Assembly (NCBI GenBank): GCA_934621385.1
Contig: CAKTUI010000012.1
Location: 1-58,824 of the forward strand
Length of the DNA: 58,824 bases
Source: an uncultured Kiritimatiellota bacterium
Lineage (GTDB): Bacteria > Verrucomicrobiota > Kiritimatiellia > RFP12 > UBA1067
Direction of reading: 5' to 3'
Part shown: positions 40,815-51,269 of the stretch, piece by piece
Layout of the letters: each line of letters opens with the position of its first letter
Numbering within the stretch: the stretch's first letter is position 1
Notes under the pieces: generated by a model
Databases searched by the model: none
What the model saw: only the letters and a program-made list of their open reading frames with translations
What the model was told of the DNA's origin: nothing
Made by a program: the position numbers and the translations under genes

Positions 40815-43265
40815 TCAGCGGAGCAGGCGGAAGAGCTGCTCGTTCTCCAGTTTCGGATACTTGGCGCAAATCTCCCGCGCCTCGGACGAGATGGGCCAAC
40901 TCCACGCCTCGAAGTAGTCGGCGAAATCCGCCTCGTACATTTCAGACAGCCGCGTGGCCCACTGGTCCATCCGCTCTTGATCGTTCTTCGGCAGGTCTGC
41001 GCCCGGCTGACGATACTGCGCGAAGAGTTTCTCGAACAGTTCCCAGCCGTACGCCTCCTGAAGGCGCGTAAATGTCTCCAGTGCGAGGAACGGCCCGTTG
41101 TCAGGCCCGGCGCCCCACTCATCGAAGGGCTTACCCCGGGCAACCCAGTCGCTGACACGGCGATCGCACCCCTCGACGGACATCCACTCGCCGAACGCAT
41201 CGCGCGGCTTGATGCCGAGCAACTTGTCCGTGCAGTAGAGCGTGAAGATGTTCACGGTCACCTCGGCCGCCTTGCCGAAGGTCCAGGCACCGTTCTGGTG
41301 ATTGTGCCCGAGTTCATGCAGCACGCCCCAGACGCCATGCGCCTGAATGGTCTCCTTGTCGTAGAGACCGCTATTGCCGTCCGCCGACACATGGCACATC
41401 ATCGGATAGCCGTTGTGCAGGAAGCCCGCCGTCAACTGGGTATCGGCACAGACGCGCTGCTTGAAGTCAAGCGGACCCGGCAGTGCCGTAAGGCTGACAT
41501 CCAGGTCGTTCGCGTCATCCCAGAACTTCGTGACCCATTCGGGATCCGTCAGCGAGGAGAGGGATGACGAGGGAAACGTGATGACCATGCGATAGCCCTC
41601 GATTTCCGCCTGCGGGGCGTGGTAAGTCTCAATCGCCTTGGCCCAAGTCTTGTTCGTATCACGTCCGCGCTTGAAGTGCGGCGCACGGTAGGCCCCGTCG
41701 ACCTTCACCTGCACGACATTCCCTTTCGGCGTGGAGAATGGAACGACGATGTAGACGAAGCCGCCGAAGGGCGAGGAGAACGTCTGCGTCGTCTTGTTGA
41801 GCGCAATCGTCTCGGAGACGACCGGCGAACGAATCCACGTCGCCTGCGCCGAGCTGATGTCGTCGTCCGTCGTCCCCACGCGAACCTGCAGGCCAAGGCC
41901 AAGCGCCGATTCGGGAACATGAACGGTAATCGGGTCGCCGGCATTGGCGAAGAGCCCCGTCGAGTGCCAGCGGCGTTCATCGGTCTCAACCTGGATTTCC
42001 ACGCCCTTCACCGGCTTCGCCCCCTTGGCCATCAGCCCCGGGTAGGTGGCGGCACTCGGGTCGGCTGGCCATACACGGACGGGATCCGCCAGCCAGCGGT
42101 TCTTCTCAAGGACGATCCTCACGCGAGCATAGAAGTCCGCCGCCGTCACCGGTGTCTCCGGCGAGGGCACCTTCGCCGCGAGCGGATGTTGGGCGAGTTC
42201 AAGAAAGGCCGCGTAGGCCGCACTGTCATCCGGCGGATAGGCATCCGCCGCCATGGTCAGCGTCTTCGACACCTGCTTGCGGAGCGTCTCCTCGGGGATG
42301 CCATCCGGGTACTTCTCGGCGATGGACAAGGCCGCAGGAAGATCCGCGCCGAGCGGAAAGTCAACCGACGTGAGGTAGCCCTCGTCGCCCGTATGCCCGA
42401 TGCCGAGGTCGGTCGCCACGATACCGAGCGGTGCAAGCACCTTCTCATCGACGAAGTCAAGCGCGAGGCAGCTGAATCCCGTGTAGTTCTGGGCGATGTT
42501 CTTCCAGCCCCAACCGATCGAGGAGGTCATGTAGCCGCCGCCCTTGGCGATGTAATCGAAAAGCTGCTGCCGCTTCTCAGGCGTATCGAACGCCCCGGCC
42601 CCGGCGAGAAGAGCTGGCGAGGCGAAAGCCTCGTCAAGGTCGTTCACCTCCGCCACCTCAACACCCGCTGCCGCCAGCACTTTTGCCGCGCCGCCCCAAC
42701 GGTAGACGGCGAGAGGGCCCTTCTTCCCCTGCTCAATCCATGCGACCGCATTCGCCAGCATCTGCGCCGTATCCGCCTGAAAAGGCTGCGTCTCGAAGAA
42801 GGAGCCGTGCCCGAAGACTATGGCGCGGCCCTTGCCATAGAACGCGGCAGCCACGACGGGATGGTAGGTGCCGTCCCAGTTCCGCCCCGCCACAACGCCG
42901 AACGCCGACGGCGCAACACAGATGAACGATCCCGGAAGTCCTTCCGTACGAATCGCCGACACGCCGTCAATCAACTCCGTCCGCGCCGCCTTGATTTCTT
43001 CCGGCGACACCGTCGTCTCAACGCCCTTGTGCGCAGTGGCTCGCTTCGACGGCTGAACCGTCTTCGATGGGCTTGTCCGCCGCGCCGACTTCGTCGCCGG
43101 GGTCTTCTTCCGCTCAATCTTCTTGCGCTCGATTTTCTTCGGACGAATCACCTTGGGTGCCGTCGCCTTCGCGGGCTTTTCCTTCGCCGGACGCGACGGT
43201 TTCGCCGCGAATGCGCCTTCCGCGATGGTCAGGACCGCCAGAATCAGAACCAGTAAACGTTTCAT
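40815..43265 (-). CDS. Secreted M60-family (enhancin/mucinase-like) metallopeptidase
   Basis: An 816-aa protein from the ATG at 43265, where a signal peptide starts (MKRLLVLILAVLTIAEGAFA). A very basic Lys/Pro/Ala-rich linker covers residues about 20-75. An N-terminal domain (ELIDGVSAIRTEGLPGSF, GRNWDGTYHPVV, FYGKGRAIVFGHGSFF) is shared with the giant M60 protein upstream. The catalytic zinc motif HELGHNHQN is at about residue 650. M60 peptidases cleave mucin-type O-glycoproteins. It is the last gene of a three-gene operon. A longer frame upstream lacks a signal peptide. Confidence 0.85.
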   Translation of the reverse strand: MKRLLVLILAVLTIAEGAFAAKPSRPAKEKPAKATAPKVIRPKKIERKKIERKKTPATKSARRTSPSKTVQPSKRATAHKGVETTVSPEEIKAARTELIDGVSAIRTEGLPGSFICVAPSAFGVVAGRNWDGTYHPVVAAAFYGKGRAIVFGHGSFFETQPFQADTAQMLANAVAWIEQGKKGPLAVYRWGGAAKVLAAAGVEVAEVNDLDEAFASPALLAGAGAFDTPEKRQQLFDYIAKGGGYMTSSIGWGWKNIAQNYTGFSCLALDFVDEKVLAPLGIVATDLGIGHTGDEGYLTSVDFPLGADLPAALSIAEKYPDGIPEETLRKQVSKTLTMAADAYPPDDSAAYAAFLELAQHPLAAKVPSPETPVTAADFYARVRIVLEKNRWLADPVRVWPADPSAATYPGLMAKGAKPVKGVEIQVETDERRWHSTGLFANAGDPITVHVPESALGLGLQVRVGTTDDDISSAQATWIRSPVVSETIALNKTTQTFSSPFGGFVYIVVPFSTPKGNVVQVKVDGAYRAPHFKRGRDTNKTWAKAIETYHAPQAEIEGYRMVITFPSSSLSSLTDPEWVTKFWDDANDLDVSLTALPGPLDFKQRVCADTQLTAGFLHNGYPMMCHVSADGNSGLYDKETIQAHGVWGVLHELGHNHQNGAWTFGKAAEVTVNIFTLYCTDKLLGIKPRDAFGEWMSVEGCDRRVSDWVARGKPFDEWGAGPDNGPFLALETFTRLQEAYGWELFEKLFAQYRQPGADLPKNDQERMDQWATRLSEMYEADFADYFEAWSWPISSEAREICAKYPKLENEQLFRLLR

Positions 43266-43294
43266 CCGATTTTCCTTCTCTTCTTTCTCGTTCG

Positions 43295-45403
43295 TTAGCG
43301 GATGCGGAGGGTGAAGCCCTGGTCGAGACTGTCGCACAGGTAGCCATCCGCATCCAAGGTAAAGGTCACCTTGCGCGTCGTGACAGACTCATCGTAGCGA
43401 ATGCGGCTGAGCTGGTCGGCGGTCAGGCCGTTCGCCGTCGTTCCGAAGCGGAAGCGGTTCTTGCGGTCATTCTTTGATGCGCCGCACTTCAGGGTCAGAA
43501 CCGCATCGTCCGCCCACGCCGCCCCGCGCGAGTCGGCGAAGGCGAAAGTGCCGTTCGTCGCGTCGAGCGCGGCGTTTCCGTCAAGCGTCAGCGCACCGGC
43601 CGAGACCCCGTCGTTACCCTGCGCGAGGCCCAGCCCCCCCCCCTTCAGGATAACTGCGTTATTCGGCTTGACGCCCTTCGGATTCGCGAAGATGAGTTCG
43701 CCCGCCTCCACACGATACGCACCATTGTTGTAGTTCTCTGCGCCCAACATTAAGACGCCTGAACCTTTCTTAACAAAGGTGGCATCCGCAACATCATCGC
43801 GAAGCGATCCGCCTATCGTTGTTGCCGCGTTTACGTCAAAGACGATTGTTCGGTTTTTAGCCACATTATTAAACAGCGTAAATCCCGTTCCAATCGTCAC
43901 GGGATCAGGGCCGGCAATCAACCACTGCCCTTCAAGACTCCATCCGAGACGTGGGCTTACACCGCTAACGGAACCTCCATTTCGAATTGTCACATCATTG
44001 ACGTACAGAAAGTCATTCAAAACATCCAAATGCCCACCGTCAAGAGTGATAGAGCCACCATGCGTGACGCACATGCCTTCGGACAAAACGAGTGAGGAGT
44101 CCTTTCCTACCTCATAATGACGACTGTCGCCACCATTGTAGTCGCCTGCGGAGGCTTCCAGACGCAATGTGCCGCCATTTTGAATCACATTCCGCGAGTT
44201 GGCGGGAAGCGGCTGTTTCGTCACACGGACAGGACCTTCGAAATAGGTTCCCCATGTCGTCCAGGAAGCCTTGGTAGCCGAAAAGTTGATCGACGGCGGC
44301 ACTCGCAACACAAGCGAGGAAAGCGAATAATAAACTGATCCGACGCTGCCATACTCGCCCGCGGAGAAATCGTCCCCGACTTTTCGCTTGTTTCTGCTTG
44401 CATAGCGCCCCCAGACATAACGCACCGCAATCCCCTGAACCGAATCTTTCATCTCCACCATGACAGACTGGATGTTGTTGCCGTCGTCGCGCTGGGCCTG
44501 GAATGTGACACCGCTTGCCGAATAGCGCAAATGGTGAATGCTCATATCATGCACGCCCATCCATGCGCCGGCAGATTTTGCGGAGACGACTTCCACGTCT
44601 CGCGCGATTCCGCCCGGCACAACGACCCGCGCCTGATCGGAGAGATTCTGTCCGTTCAACACTTCGATATCCGAAGTCCCCTCTCCCTTCACGAAAGAGA
44701 CGCTTGCGTTGCCCGTGATATTCAGGTCGAAGAGATCGTTCGTCACCGTCGGCTTGATGGCGAGCACGCCTTCATTGACCAGAAGGGTATCCGTTCCCGA
44801 TTCGCCGACCGTCGCGGCATATTCCTTCAATTCGGTCGGCGTTGTCTCAAGGACATTCAGCACCTCAATGTCATAAACACCGTATGCGCCGTTGTTCTTA
44901 GAAGACGAAACCTGCATGTTAAAACATGAGTCAGCAATGGGCGTTCCGATTGACGAGGAATTATATCCTGCGTTCCGTCCCCAAATAACAACATCATCAC
45001 CCACCTGTTCCAAGAAAGCAAGGACCGCTTTGTTATAAGCCCCGTCCTGCGCCTGAAATTGGACTTCCATTTCCTTGTCCGTACGGCTGACAATCAAGGC
45101 TCGACCAGAAAACTCTTGTCCATTAAACCACCCACCGCTCATCTTGCAGCGCATGGCCTTCACATCGGAAAGTTTCTTGTTCGTCCAAATGACAGCCTTC
45201 TGATCCGTCCCCCAGTCATGCCCGTTTGAATACGGCTTGAGCCACGGAATCCAGCCTTCGTACTTCGGGAAGTTCGCGTCTGTGCCAATCGTGATGACAC
45301 CGTCCTTAACGGTGACCTCACTTAAACCAACGGCACTCGCGACTTCCGTCGCGAGCACCGTGAGACCGATTGCCATGAAACGAATCGATTTACTGCGCAT
45401 CAT
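43295..45403 (-). CDS. Secreted beta-strand-rich surface protein (autotransporter passenger-like)
   Basis: A 702-aa protein with a signal peptide (RFMAIGLTVLATEVASA). The C-terminal half contains autotransporter-associated beta-strand elements typical of PVC bacteria: TFVKKGSGVLMLGAENYNN, GAYRVEAGELIFANPKGVK and GGGLGLAQGNDGVS. The N-terminal half (about residues 30-200) contains WIPWLKPYSNGHDWG and resembles a carbohydrate-binding beta-sandwich. No membrane barrel is visible. Its ATG overlaps the giant M60 stop (ATGA), so it is likely a partner of the mucin-degrading proteins. The function is not established. Confidence 0.65.
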   Translation of the reverse strand: MMRSKSIRFMAIGLTVLATEVASAVGLSEVTVKDGVITIGTDANFPKYEGWIPWLKPYSNGHDWGTDQKAVIWTNKKLSDVKAMRCKMSGGWFNGQEFSGRALIVSRTDKEMEVQFQAQDGAYNKAVLAFLEQVGDDVVIWGRNAGYNSSSIGTPIADSCFNMQVSSSKNNGAYGVYDIEVLNVLETTPTELKEYAATVGESGTDTLLVNEGVLAIKPTVTNDLFDLNITGNASVSFVKGEGTSDIEVLNGQNLSDQARVVVPGGIARDVEVVSAKSAGAWMGVHDMSIHHLRYSASGVTFQAQRDDGNNIQSVMVEMKDSVQGIAVRYVWGRYASRNKRKVGDDFSAGEYGSVGSVYYSLSSLVLRVPPSINFSATKASWTTWGTYFEGPVRVTKQPLPANSRNVIQNGGTLRLEASAGDYNGGDSRHYEVGKDSSLVLSEGMCVTHGGSITLDGGHLDVLNDFLYVNDVTIRNGGSVSGVSPRLGWSLEGQWLIAGPDPVTIGTGFTLFNNVAKNRTIVFDVNAATTIGGSLRDDVADATFVKKGSGVLMLGAENYNNGAYRVEAGELIFANPKGVKPNNAVILKGGGLGLAQGNDGVSAGALTLDGNAALDATNGTFAFADSRGAAWADDAVLTLKCGASKNDRKNRFRFGTTANGLTADQLSRIRYDESVTTRKVTFTLDADGYLCDSLDQGFTLRIR

Positions 45404-48400
45404 TCTTGCCTCCCATAGACTGTAATTTCACGGGCCATGATTCCGTTCTGGTCATTGTACTCAAGTCCATAGACGCGCACGTACCGAACGGGCGTGCCGT
45501 CGCAAAAGAGCGTCCAACCCTCGAACGGGAATTTCGTCGTATCCGTCTTCTCGGCGAGTTTCCGCCACTGCGCGATGGGCTTCGCGGCATCATCCGTTCC
45601 ATAGACGGCCCACTTGACCGAGTTCTCAAAGGCCATGTAGGTGACGGCTGTCACGGGCACGACCTTCTCAAGGTCAATCTCGAAGTAGCACTTATCCGCA
45701 TCGTCGACCGTCATCTGGGCGCGGCCCTCCTTCGTCGTCCACTCGCCGTCATTGAACTTCCCATCCGTAACGCGAGGAACCGACTTGCCGGTGCCGATGC
45801 GTGCGGGCTTGCCGAGCGACACGATTTCCCCAAGGGTGGGGTTGCTCGGCAGGGGCGTAATCTCGCGGAACGCGCAGACATCGCAGTCGCGGAACTTCTC
45901 GCCGTCCTTCGTCGCCGTCGGCAACGACTTGAGTTCCATTCCACGGAAGCGATGGTTCTCATGGAGACGCGTAAACGTGCACCCCTTATCCGTGCAGGCG
46001 AACCAGTGCTGGTCGGCGTTGAAGACACGATTCGTCGAGAATGTGTGCGCGGACACGGGAGCCGGCTGCGCGGACGGCTGGCCGTAGGCCGAGAATTCGG
46101 CAATCGCCAGATTGTTCACGAGGCTATAGATGCGGACATAGCGTCCCGTCACCGGTTTCGCAAAGCGAATGGTGCGTCCCTCGTACTGGGCGGGGTTCAC
46201 GCCATTCAGCACAGCGGCACGCGTCCAATTCGTAATCGGGGCCGTCTCATCCGGCGAGACGAAGATGGCGAACATCCGCTTCGCATTCGAAAGGTCGTCG
46301 ACGAAATTCACGGACGAGAGATCGTACTGCGCCCCGAGGTCAATCTCGAAGTAGCAGGACGAATCGTCGTCAATCTTGTCCAACGGCTGGGCATTGCCGA
46401 TAACGCCACGCCATCCCGAGACATAGGCTCGGCTACCGTCCGTCATCCACTCGGCGGGCGACCCGCCAGAGAACTTCGCGGGACGACCAAGCGCCAGGTT
46501 CACACCCATCGAATCCACACCAGGGAAGACGCGTTCCGCACGGCAGACGCGGCAAGTCTTCGTGATTTCGGCCGGGCGACCACCCTCCGAAAGTTGCGTA
46601 ACCTTGCCAAGATCCCAGGTGTGCCGCGCCGCATTGACGCGGGCCGTGCATCCGGCGTTCGTGCAGGCGAACCAATGCCAATCGGCATCGTGTTGGTACG
46701 TTGGGTTCTTCGCAAGAGCATGCTCAGGCGCGGGAGCCACCTCTCCCTTCAAAACCTTACCGAACACCTTCGGATGATCAATGAAGAAGTCGTCACGACC
46801 CCACGAGCGCATGGCATAGACGCGCACATAACGGGCCTTGACCGGAACGAAAGCAATCGTATAGAGCTGGCCATTCCTTTCCTCGGGGAAGACGGCGTAC
46901 TTGCCGCCGAGCTTCGTCCACTCGCCAATCGGCTTCGTCGCGTCAAGGCTCGCATACGCCTCCCAGTAACCGAGGATATTCCAAGGACCTTTCGCCTGAA
47001 GGTACTCAATCTCGCAGACATCGCCAAGGTCGATCTCGATGTAGTCGTCACCTTCCAACCCACGGGAAACCTGCTGCTGGCCGGGGTCGGCACACCACAC
47101 CGTACTCGGACGCGTCTCCCGCTTGCCACTGGCCACATCCACCAAGTTGGTCGGCACGACCGGATTGACCGTCGGAATCTGGTTGCGCGGACTCAACTTC
47201 CCGTAGACCTCCGCCTCAATGAAGAGCGGATCCCCCTGTCCAATCTCGTGAACACCATAAACGCGGACAAACTGGGCATCCACGGGCTTGAAGGCAACCG
47301 CATACCCATCCGCCGTCGAGGCCTTCTGATCGGTCTTATGATAGAGGAGCGTCCACTCGTTGAGCGGCTTCGTCGCGTCGTCCGTCGCATACGCCGCCCA
47401 GTAGCCCACGCCATTTCCTACGAACGGGAAGACGCGAATCTTGTCAATCGTGTAGAGTCCCGCGAGGTCAATCTCCTGATAGCAGGTGCTCTTCTCAATC
47501 TGTTCAAAGGTTGTCGTCGAGCCGCACCGGATGTAGCCATCAATCTTTCCATCGGTCATGCCCGTGTTCCAATTGTCGCCATTGAGGCTAAGCTTCCCCG
47601 CCGCGACATTCACATCATCCGGCCCAATGGTGCACAGGTTGGGGTTTTCGGACTTGTAGTAGACCGCTTTTGGAACGAACTCTTCGCCCGGTTTCGCCGC
47701 ACCCGTGTAGACGGCCTCGACGAACTGCTCGATGTAGGGATAGAGAATGTCGTAACCGAGCGTGTTCGGGTGCAGGTAGTCGCCAAGCGCCGTGCGCGTC
47801 TCGGGCTTTAGCTGCTCCGTCACCGACTCGTTCTCCCAGAGATTGAGGTAGGGGATGCCCCACTTTTTGCAGATCGCCTTCATGAGCGGCAGGTATTCGG
47901 GCATCTTCGCCCAGTCGGACCAATTGGACTTCATCACCTTGAAGTTGATGATAAAGCCGATTTTCGCCGTCGGATGCTCCTTCTTCGCCTGCCAGAAGAA
48001 GTACTCAAGCGAACCCGCAAAGGTCTTGAAGTCCTCGGCGGACGGGTTGTAGTCCTCGGGCTTGCCGGGGGTCATCGTCCCGGCCGCGCACTTGCCCATC
48101 GCGTCGTTGATGCCGCCATGGGTAATCAGGATGTCGAACGGCATGTCCTTGTGCCAGTTGAGCTGTTGCCGCGTCGTGTTGTAAGGCCCCCAGTTGTTGG
48201 AGACCGTCGCTCCCGAAATGCCCACGTTAATCCAGCGCATCCCGTTCGCCCAGCCAATGCGCCCCGGCCATCCAGCCGTGTACCGCGTGTGCGGATTGTA
48301 GACTTCGCAAATGGCCTCGGTAATCGAGTCGCCCACAAAGAGGATGCTCTTGCCCTTCAGCGGCGAATCCTTGCGAATCTTGACCGTTGGCTCGAAGTCA

Positions 48401-51048
48401 ATTGGACCATCACTCAAGAATCCGTTGTCGGTGGAGACAAACGCCCCCTTCGCTGAGACGCCCTCAAAGCGGACGCGGTCGCCCTCCTTTACGATCATCT
48501 TCAGCGTGTAGGCGTGATCAGCCTTGGGCGTCAGCCCATAGGGAATTGTCGCGACACGGAAGACCGGCCACGCATCCTTGTTCATGTCGCGAATCGGATA
48601 GGCGAAAGCGTATTTCTTGCCAGCCGTCTCATCCGTAATCTCGAAGTGCAGCGTGTAGGTACCTTTCACGCGAAGTTCATTCGACAGTGCCCGCGAGCGC
48701 GCTTCCGGCTCGTAGGAGAAGACGAACGATGTCCAACCGCCCACATTGGCAATCGCCCCTTCAGCGGGAGTAATCTTGATGTCGACGATTGAATCGTCCG
48801 GGACACCGCTCAGGAACTCGTAGAGAACGGCAGACTCCTCTTCGGAGAACTTTGGATACTTCGCGCACTCGGCAACGGCCGACTCGGAAAGCGGCCAGCT
48901 CCACGCCGTGAAATAATCGGCGAAGTTGCGATTCAGGATGCGCGACAGGCGCGTCGCCCACTGGTCCATCTTCTCCTGATTGTTCGCTGGCAGTTTGCCC
49001 ACGACTGGATCGCGATACTCGCGGAACATCGTCAGGAACGGCTGCCAGCCAAACACGCGGCGGATGCGCACAAACGTATCAAGCGCAAGGAAGTAGTCAT
49101 TCTTCCAGTCATCAAACTTCTTGCCGTCCTCAACCCAGCGAACGGCACGGCGCTTGCAGGCAGCCTTTCCCGTTACACCCTCAAAGAGTTCCAGGTCGGT
49201 CAGCCCAGCGGCCTTTTCGGACGAATAGAGCGTGAAGAGATTGACCGTCACCTCGGCCGTGCCATCAAACGTCCAGTAGTGGTTCTGGAAGTTGTGCCCG
49301 AGTTCGTGCTGGACGCCCCAGCACCCACTCTTCTCAATCAGGCTACGCGTGATGATGTCCTCCCGGTTCTTCGCCAGGGAATGGTACATCATCGGATAGC
49401 CGTCGTGAAGCCAGCCACTCCTGAGCTGGACATCGGCGCAAATGCGCTCCTTGTAGTTCCGCAGGCCCGCAAGGCCCGTCATCTCCGTATCGACCTCAAC
49501 GACCCGATCCCAGAACTTGGCAATCCACTCCGGATCATCGCACTCCTTCGCACGATCGGCGAAAAGGGTAATCACATAACGCTTGCCCTCGATTTCAGCC
49601 TGCGGGGCGGCACCCTCGGCGAGAATCCGCTTCCAGTCGGCGTTCGTGTCGCGCCCAAGCACAAAATGCGCGGCACGCACTGCCCCCGAAATCGTCACGT
49701 CCGCCGTCCCCTTCTTACCATCTGGCACGACCACGTAGAGAAGTCCACCAAACGGTGTCGAGAAGGTCATCTCAGGCTTGTCAAGCGGCATCGTCACCGT
49801 CACAAGTGGAGCACGCTTCCACTCGTCGCAGGTCGTGTTATCATCGCCCGTCGTGCCTACGCGAAGCTTCAGCCCGAGTTTCTCGGCTCCCGGCGCAAGT
49901 TTCACCGTAATCGGCGCACCCGCATCCGCGAAGAGGCCCGTCGAACGCCAGCGCGGGACAGAGAGATCGACAGGAATTTTCTCATTGTCGACGACCTTGG
50001 CCCCCGCCTTCGCCCGCCCAGGATAAACCGCCGCCGCTGGATCGGCCGGCCACAATTTCACGGGATCCTGCTGCCAGGCGTTCTGTCGCAAGACCATCCC
50101 CACACGCGAAAGCGCATCCGCCGCCTTCAGCGGCTGCTCGGGTGACGGGCGTTTCTGCGCCTGCGGCTCATTCCCCAGAACGCTCAACTCGCCAAAGACC
50201 TTTTCCGCGCTGGGCGGGCACGCATACGCCGCCTGAACGAGCGTCTTCGTCACCTGTGCACGCACGGACGCATTCTTCTCCGTCACTCCATCACGAAGCG
50301 CCTTCAGCGCCTCGGGGAAGGTCGTGCCAACCGGGAAGGGAACCGCCGTCTCAAAGCCCTTGCCGCCCGAACGGTTCACCCCGGAATCGCCCGCGACAAA
50401 GCCGAATGGCGCAAAGAGCTTCTCCGCATCGTAGTAGAGGGATGGCGTAATCAAGCCAGTCGAACGCTCCGCGAAATAGGCCCAACCCCACGTGAGAGCT
50501 TCAGAAAGCAGTCCGCCGCCTTTACGCACATAATCATGAACTTTCGCGAATTCAGACGACGCGACCTCGCTCGACATGAGCACCATCACCGGGTAGGTCA
50601 ACGCCTGATCGACGCTCTCCACCTTCTCGGCCTCTACTCCGCACGATTTCAGATTCGCAAGAACCCCCTCGTTTTTGATGACGGCAACCTTGCCCGCCTT
50701 ACCCTGGCGCAACCAGGTGGTCGCATTACGAAGATACTGGGCCGTCTCTCCCATCGTCGCCTTGTTTGACAGGAACGCCGGATGCCCGAGGGCCACGACC
50801 CGCCCCTCGCCATAAAATGCACCGACGGTGACTGGATGAATCGTCCCGTCATAGTTCCGTGCCGCAATCACATTGAAGGCATCGTCCGAAAGGCAGACAA
50901 ATGGACCCGGCAAGGCACCACCAGGCGCATCAATCGACTCGACACCCTTGATTAGTTCAGCCCTGGCCGCCGCATTGCGGGCCGCATCTGCCCACCCCGT
51001 CCAGGCGGACAGCAACGCGACCATTCCGACAATCGTCAACTTCCTCAT
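45400..51048 (-). CDS. Giant secreted M60 metallopeptidase with SGNH esterase and discoidin-type domains
   Basis: An 1882-aa protein with a signal peptide (IVGMVALLSAWTGWADA). In order: an N-terminal domain shared with the second M60 protein; the M60 catalytic domain with HELGHNFQNHYWTF at about residue 581; an SGNH/GDSL hydrolase at about 898-1115 (FVGDSITEA, THGGINDAMG, DYLHPN); then four F5/8 type C (discoidin) domains, each with a YFEIDL/YIEIDL strand and a YVRVY end. Between the later discoidin domains lie two Cys/His-rich modules (HWFACTNAGCT and CRVCRAE; HWFACTDKGCT and CDVCAFRE). Combined peptidase and esterase activity fits O-acetylated mucin glycoproteins. It is the first gene of the operon. 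Confidence 0.85.
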   Translation of the reverse strand: MRKLTIVGMVALLSAWTGWADAARNAAARAELIKGVESIDAPGGALPGPFVCLSDDAFNVIAARNYDGTIHPVTVGAFYGEGRVVALGHPAFLSNKATMGETAQYLRNATTWLRQGKAGKVAVIKNEGVLANLKSCGVEAEKVESVDQALTYPVMVLMSSEVASSEFAKVHDYVRKGGGLLSEALTWGWAYFAERSTGLITPSLYYDAEKLFAPFGFVAGDSGVNRSGGKGFETAVPFPVGTTFPEALKALRDGVTEKNASVRAQVTKTLVQAAYACPPSAEKVFGELSVLGNEPQAQKRPSPEQPLKAADALSRVGMVLRQNAWQQDPVKLWPADPAAAVYPGRAKAGAKVVDNEKIPVDLSVPRWRSTGLFADAGAPITVKLAPGAEKLGLKLRVGTTGDDNTTCDEWKRAPLVTVTMPLDKPEMTFSTPFGGLLYVVVPDGKKGTADVTISGAVRAAHFVLGRDTNADWKRILAEGAAPQAEIEGKRYVITLFADRAKECDDPEWIAKFWDRVVEVDTEMTGLAGLRNYKERICADVQLRSGWLHDGYPMMYHSLAKNREDIITRSLIEKSGCWGVQHELGHNFQNHYWTFDGTAEVTVNLFTLYSSEKAAGLTDLELFEGVTGKAACKRRAVRWVEDGKKFDDWKNDYFLALDTFVRIRRVFGWQPFLTMFREYRDPVVGKLPANNQEKMDQWATRLSRILNRNFADYFTAWSWPLSESAVAECAKYPKFSEEESAVLYEFLSGVPDDSIVDIKITPAEGAIANVGGWTSFVFSYEPEARSRALSNELRVKGTYTLHFEITDETAGKKYAFAYPIRDMNKDAWPVFRVATIPYGLTPKADHAYTLKMIVKEGDRVRFEGVSAKGAFVSTDNGFLSDGPIDFEPTVKIRKDSPLKGKSILFVGDSITEAICEVYNPHTRYTAGWPGRIGWANGMRWINVGISGATVSNNWGPYNTTRQQLNWHKDMPFDILITHGGINDAMGKCAAGTMTPGKPEDYNPSAEDFKTFAGSLEYFFWQAKKEHPTAKIGFIINFKVMKSNWSDWAKMPEYLPLMKAICKKWGIPYLNLWENESVTEQLKPETRTALGDYLHPNTLGYDILYPYIEQFVEAVYTGAAKPGEEFVPKAVYYKSENPNLCTIGPDDVNVAAGKLSLNGDNWNTGMTDGKIDGYIRCGSTTTFEQIEKSTCYQEIDLAGLYTIDKIRVFPFVGNGVGYWAAYATDDATKPLNEWTLLYHKTDQKASTADGYAVAFKPVDAQFVRVYGVHEIGQGDPLFIEAEVYGKLSPRNQIPTVNPVVPTNLVDVASGKRETRPSTVWCADPGQQQVSRGLEGDDYIEIDLGDVCEIEYLQAKGPWNILGYWEAYASLDATKPIGEWTKLGGKYAVFPEERNGQLYTIAFVPVKARYVRVYAMRSWGRDDFFIDHPKVFGKVLKGEVAPAPEHALAKNPTYQHDADWHWFACTNAGCTARVNAARHTWDLGKVTQLSEGGRPAEITKTCRVCRAERVFPGVDSMGVNLALGRPAKFSGGSPAEWMTDGSRAYVSGWRGVIGNAQPLDKIDDDSSCYFEIDLGAQYDLSSVNFVDDLSNAKRMFAIFVSPDETAPITNWTRAAVLNGVNPAQYEGRTIRFAKPVTGRYVRIYSLVNNLAIAEFSAYGQPSAQPAPVSAHTFSTNRVFNADQHWFACTDKGCTFTRLHENHRFRGMELKSLPTATKDGEKFRDCDVCAFREITPLPSNPTLGEIVSLGKPARIGTGKSVPRVTDGKFNDGEWTTKEGRAQMTVDDADKCYFEIDLEKVVPVTAVTYMAFENSVKWAVYGTDDAAKPIAQWRKLAEKTDTTKFPFEGWTLFCDGTPVRYVRVYGLEYNDQNGIMAREITVYGRQE

Positions 51049-51118
51049 TGAGACATCCTTTCGTTCTTCTTACGCTTATTTGGGCAACTCCCAAAGACTC
51101 GAAAGTCACCCGCCGCGT

Positions 51119-51127
51119 ATTGTATCA
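51119..51127 (-). promoter_or_regulatory. Probable -10 promoter of the M60 operon
   Basis: TGA-TACAAT on the minus strand lies about 70 bases upstream of the giant M60 ATG. No -35 consensus is evident. Confidence 0.4.
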
Positions 51128-51213
51128 TATCCGCGGGATGAATACATACGCGCCTACGCAGAAAAAACAATGAACTTGCGCACACCATCGGCCTCAACAA
51201 GTTGGATATAAAA

Positions 51214-51250
51214 CAAAACAGGCGTGAGACCAAAGCCCCACGCCTGTTTG
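51214..51250 (-). terminator. Rho-independent terminator behind acpP
   Basis: On the minus strand an 11-bp stem AAACAGGCGTG/CACGCCTGTTT encloses a loop of about 11 bases and is followed by a T-rich run (TGTTTTATA). It lies about 20 bases after the acpP stop codon. Confidence 0.8.
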
Positions 51251-51269
51251 AACGTAATCCAGCTACTGC

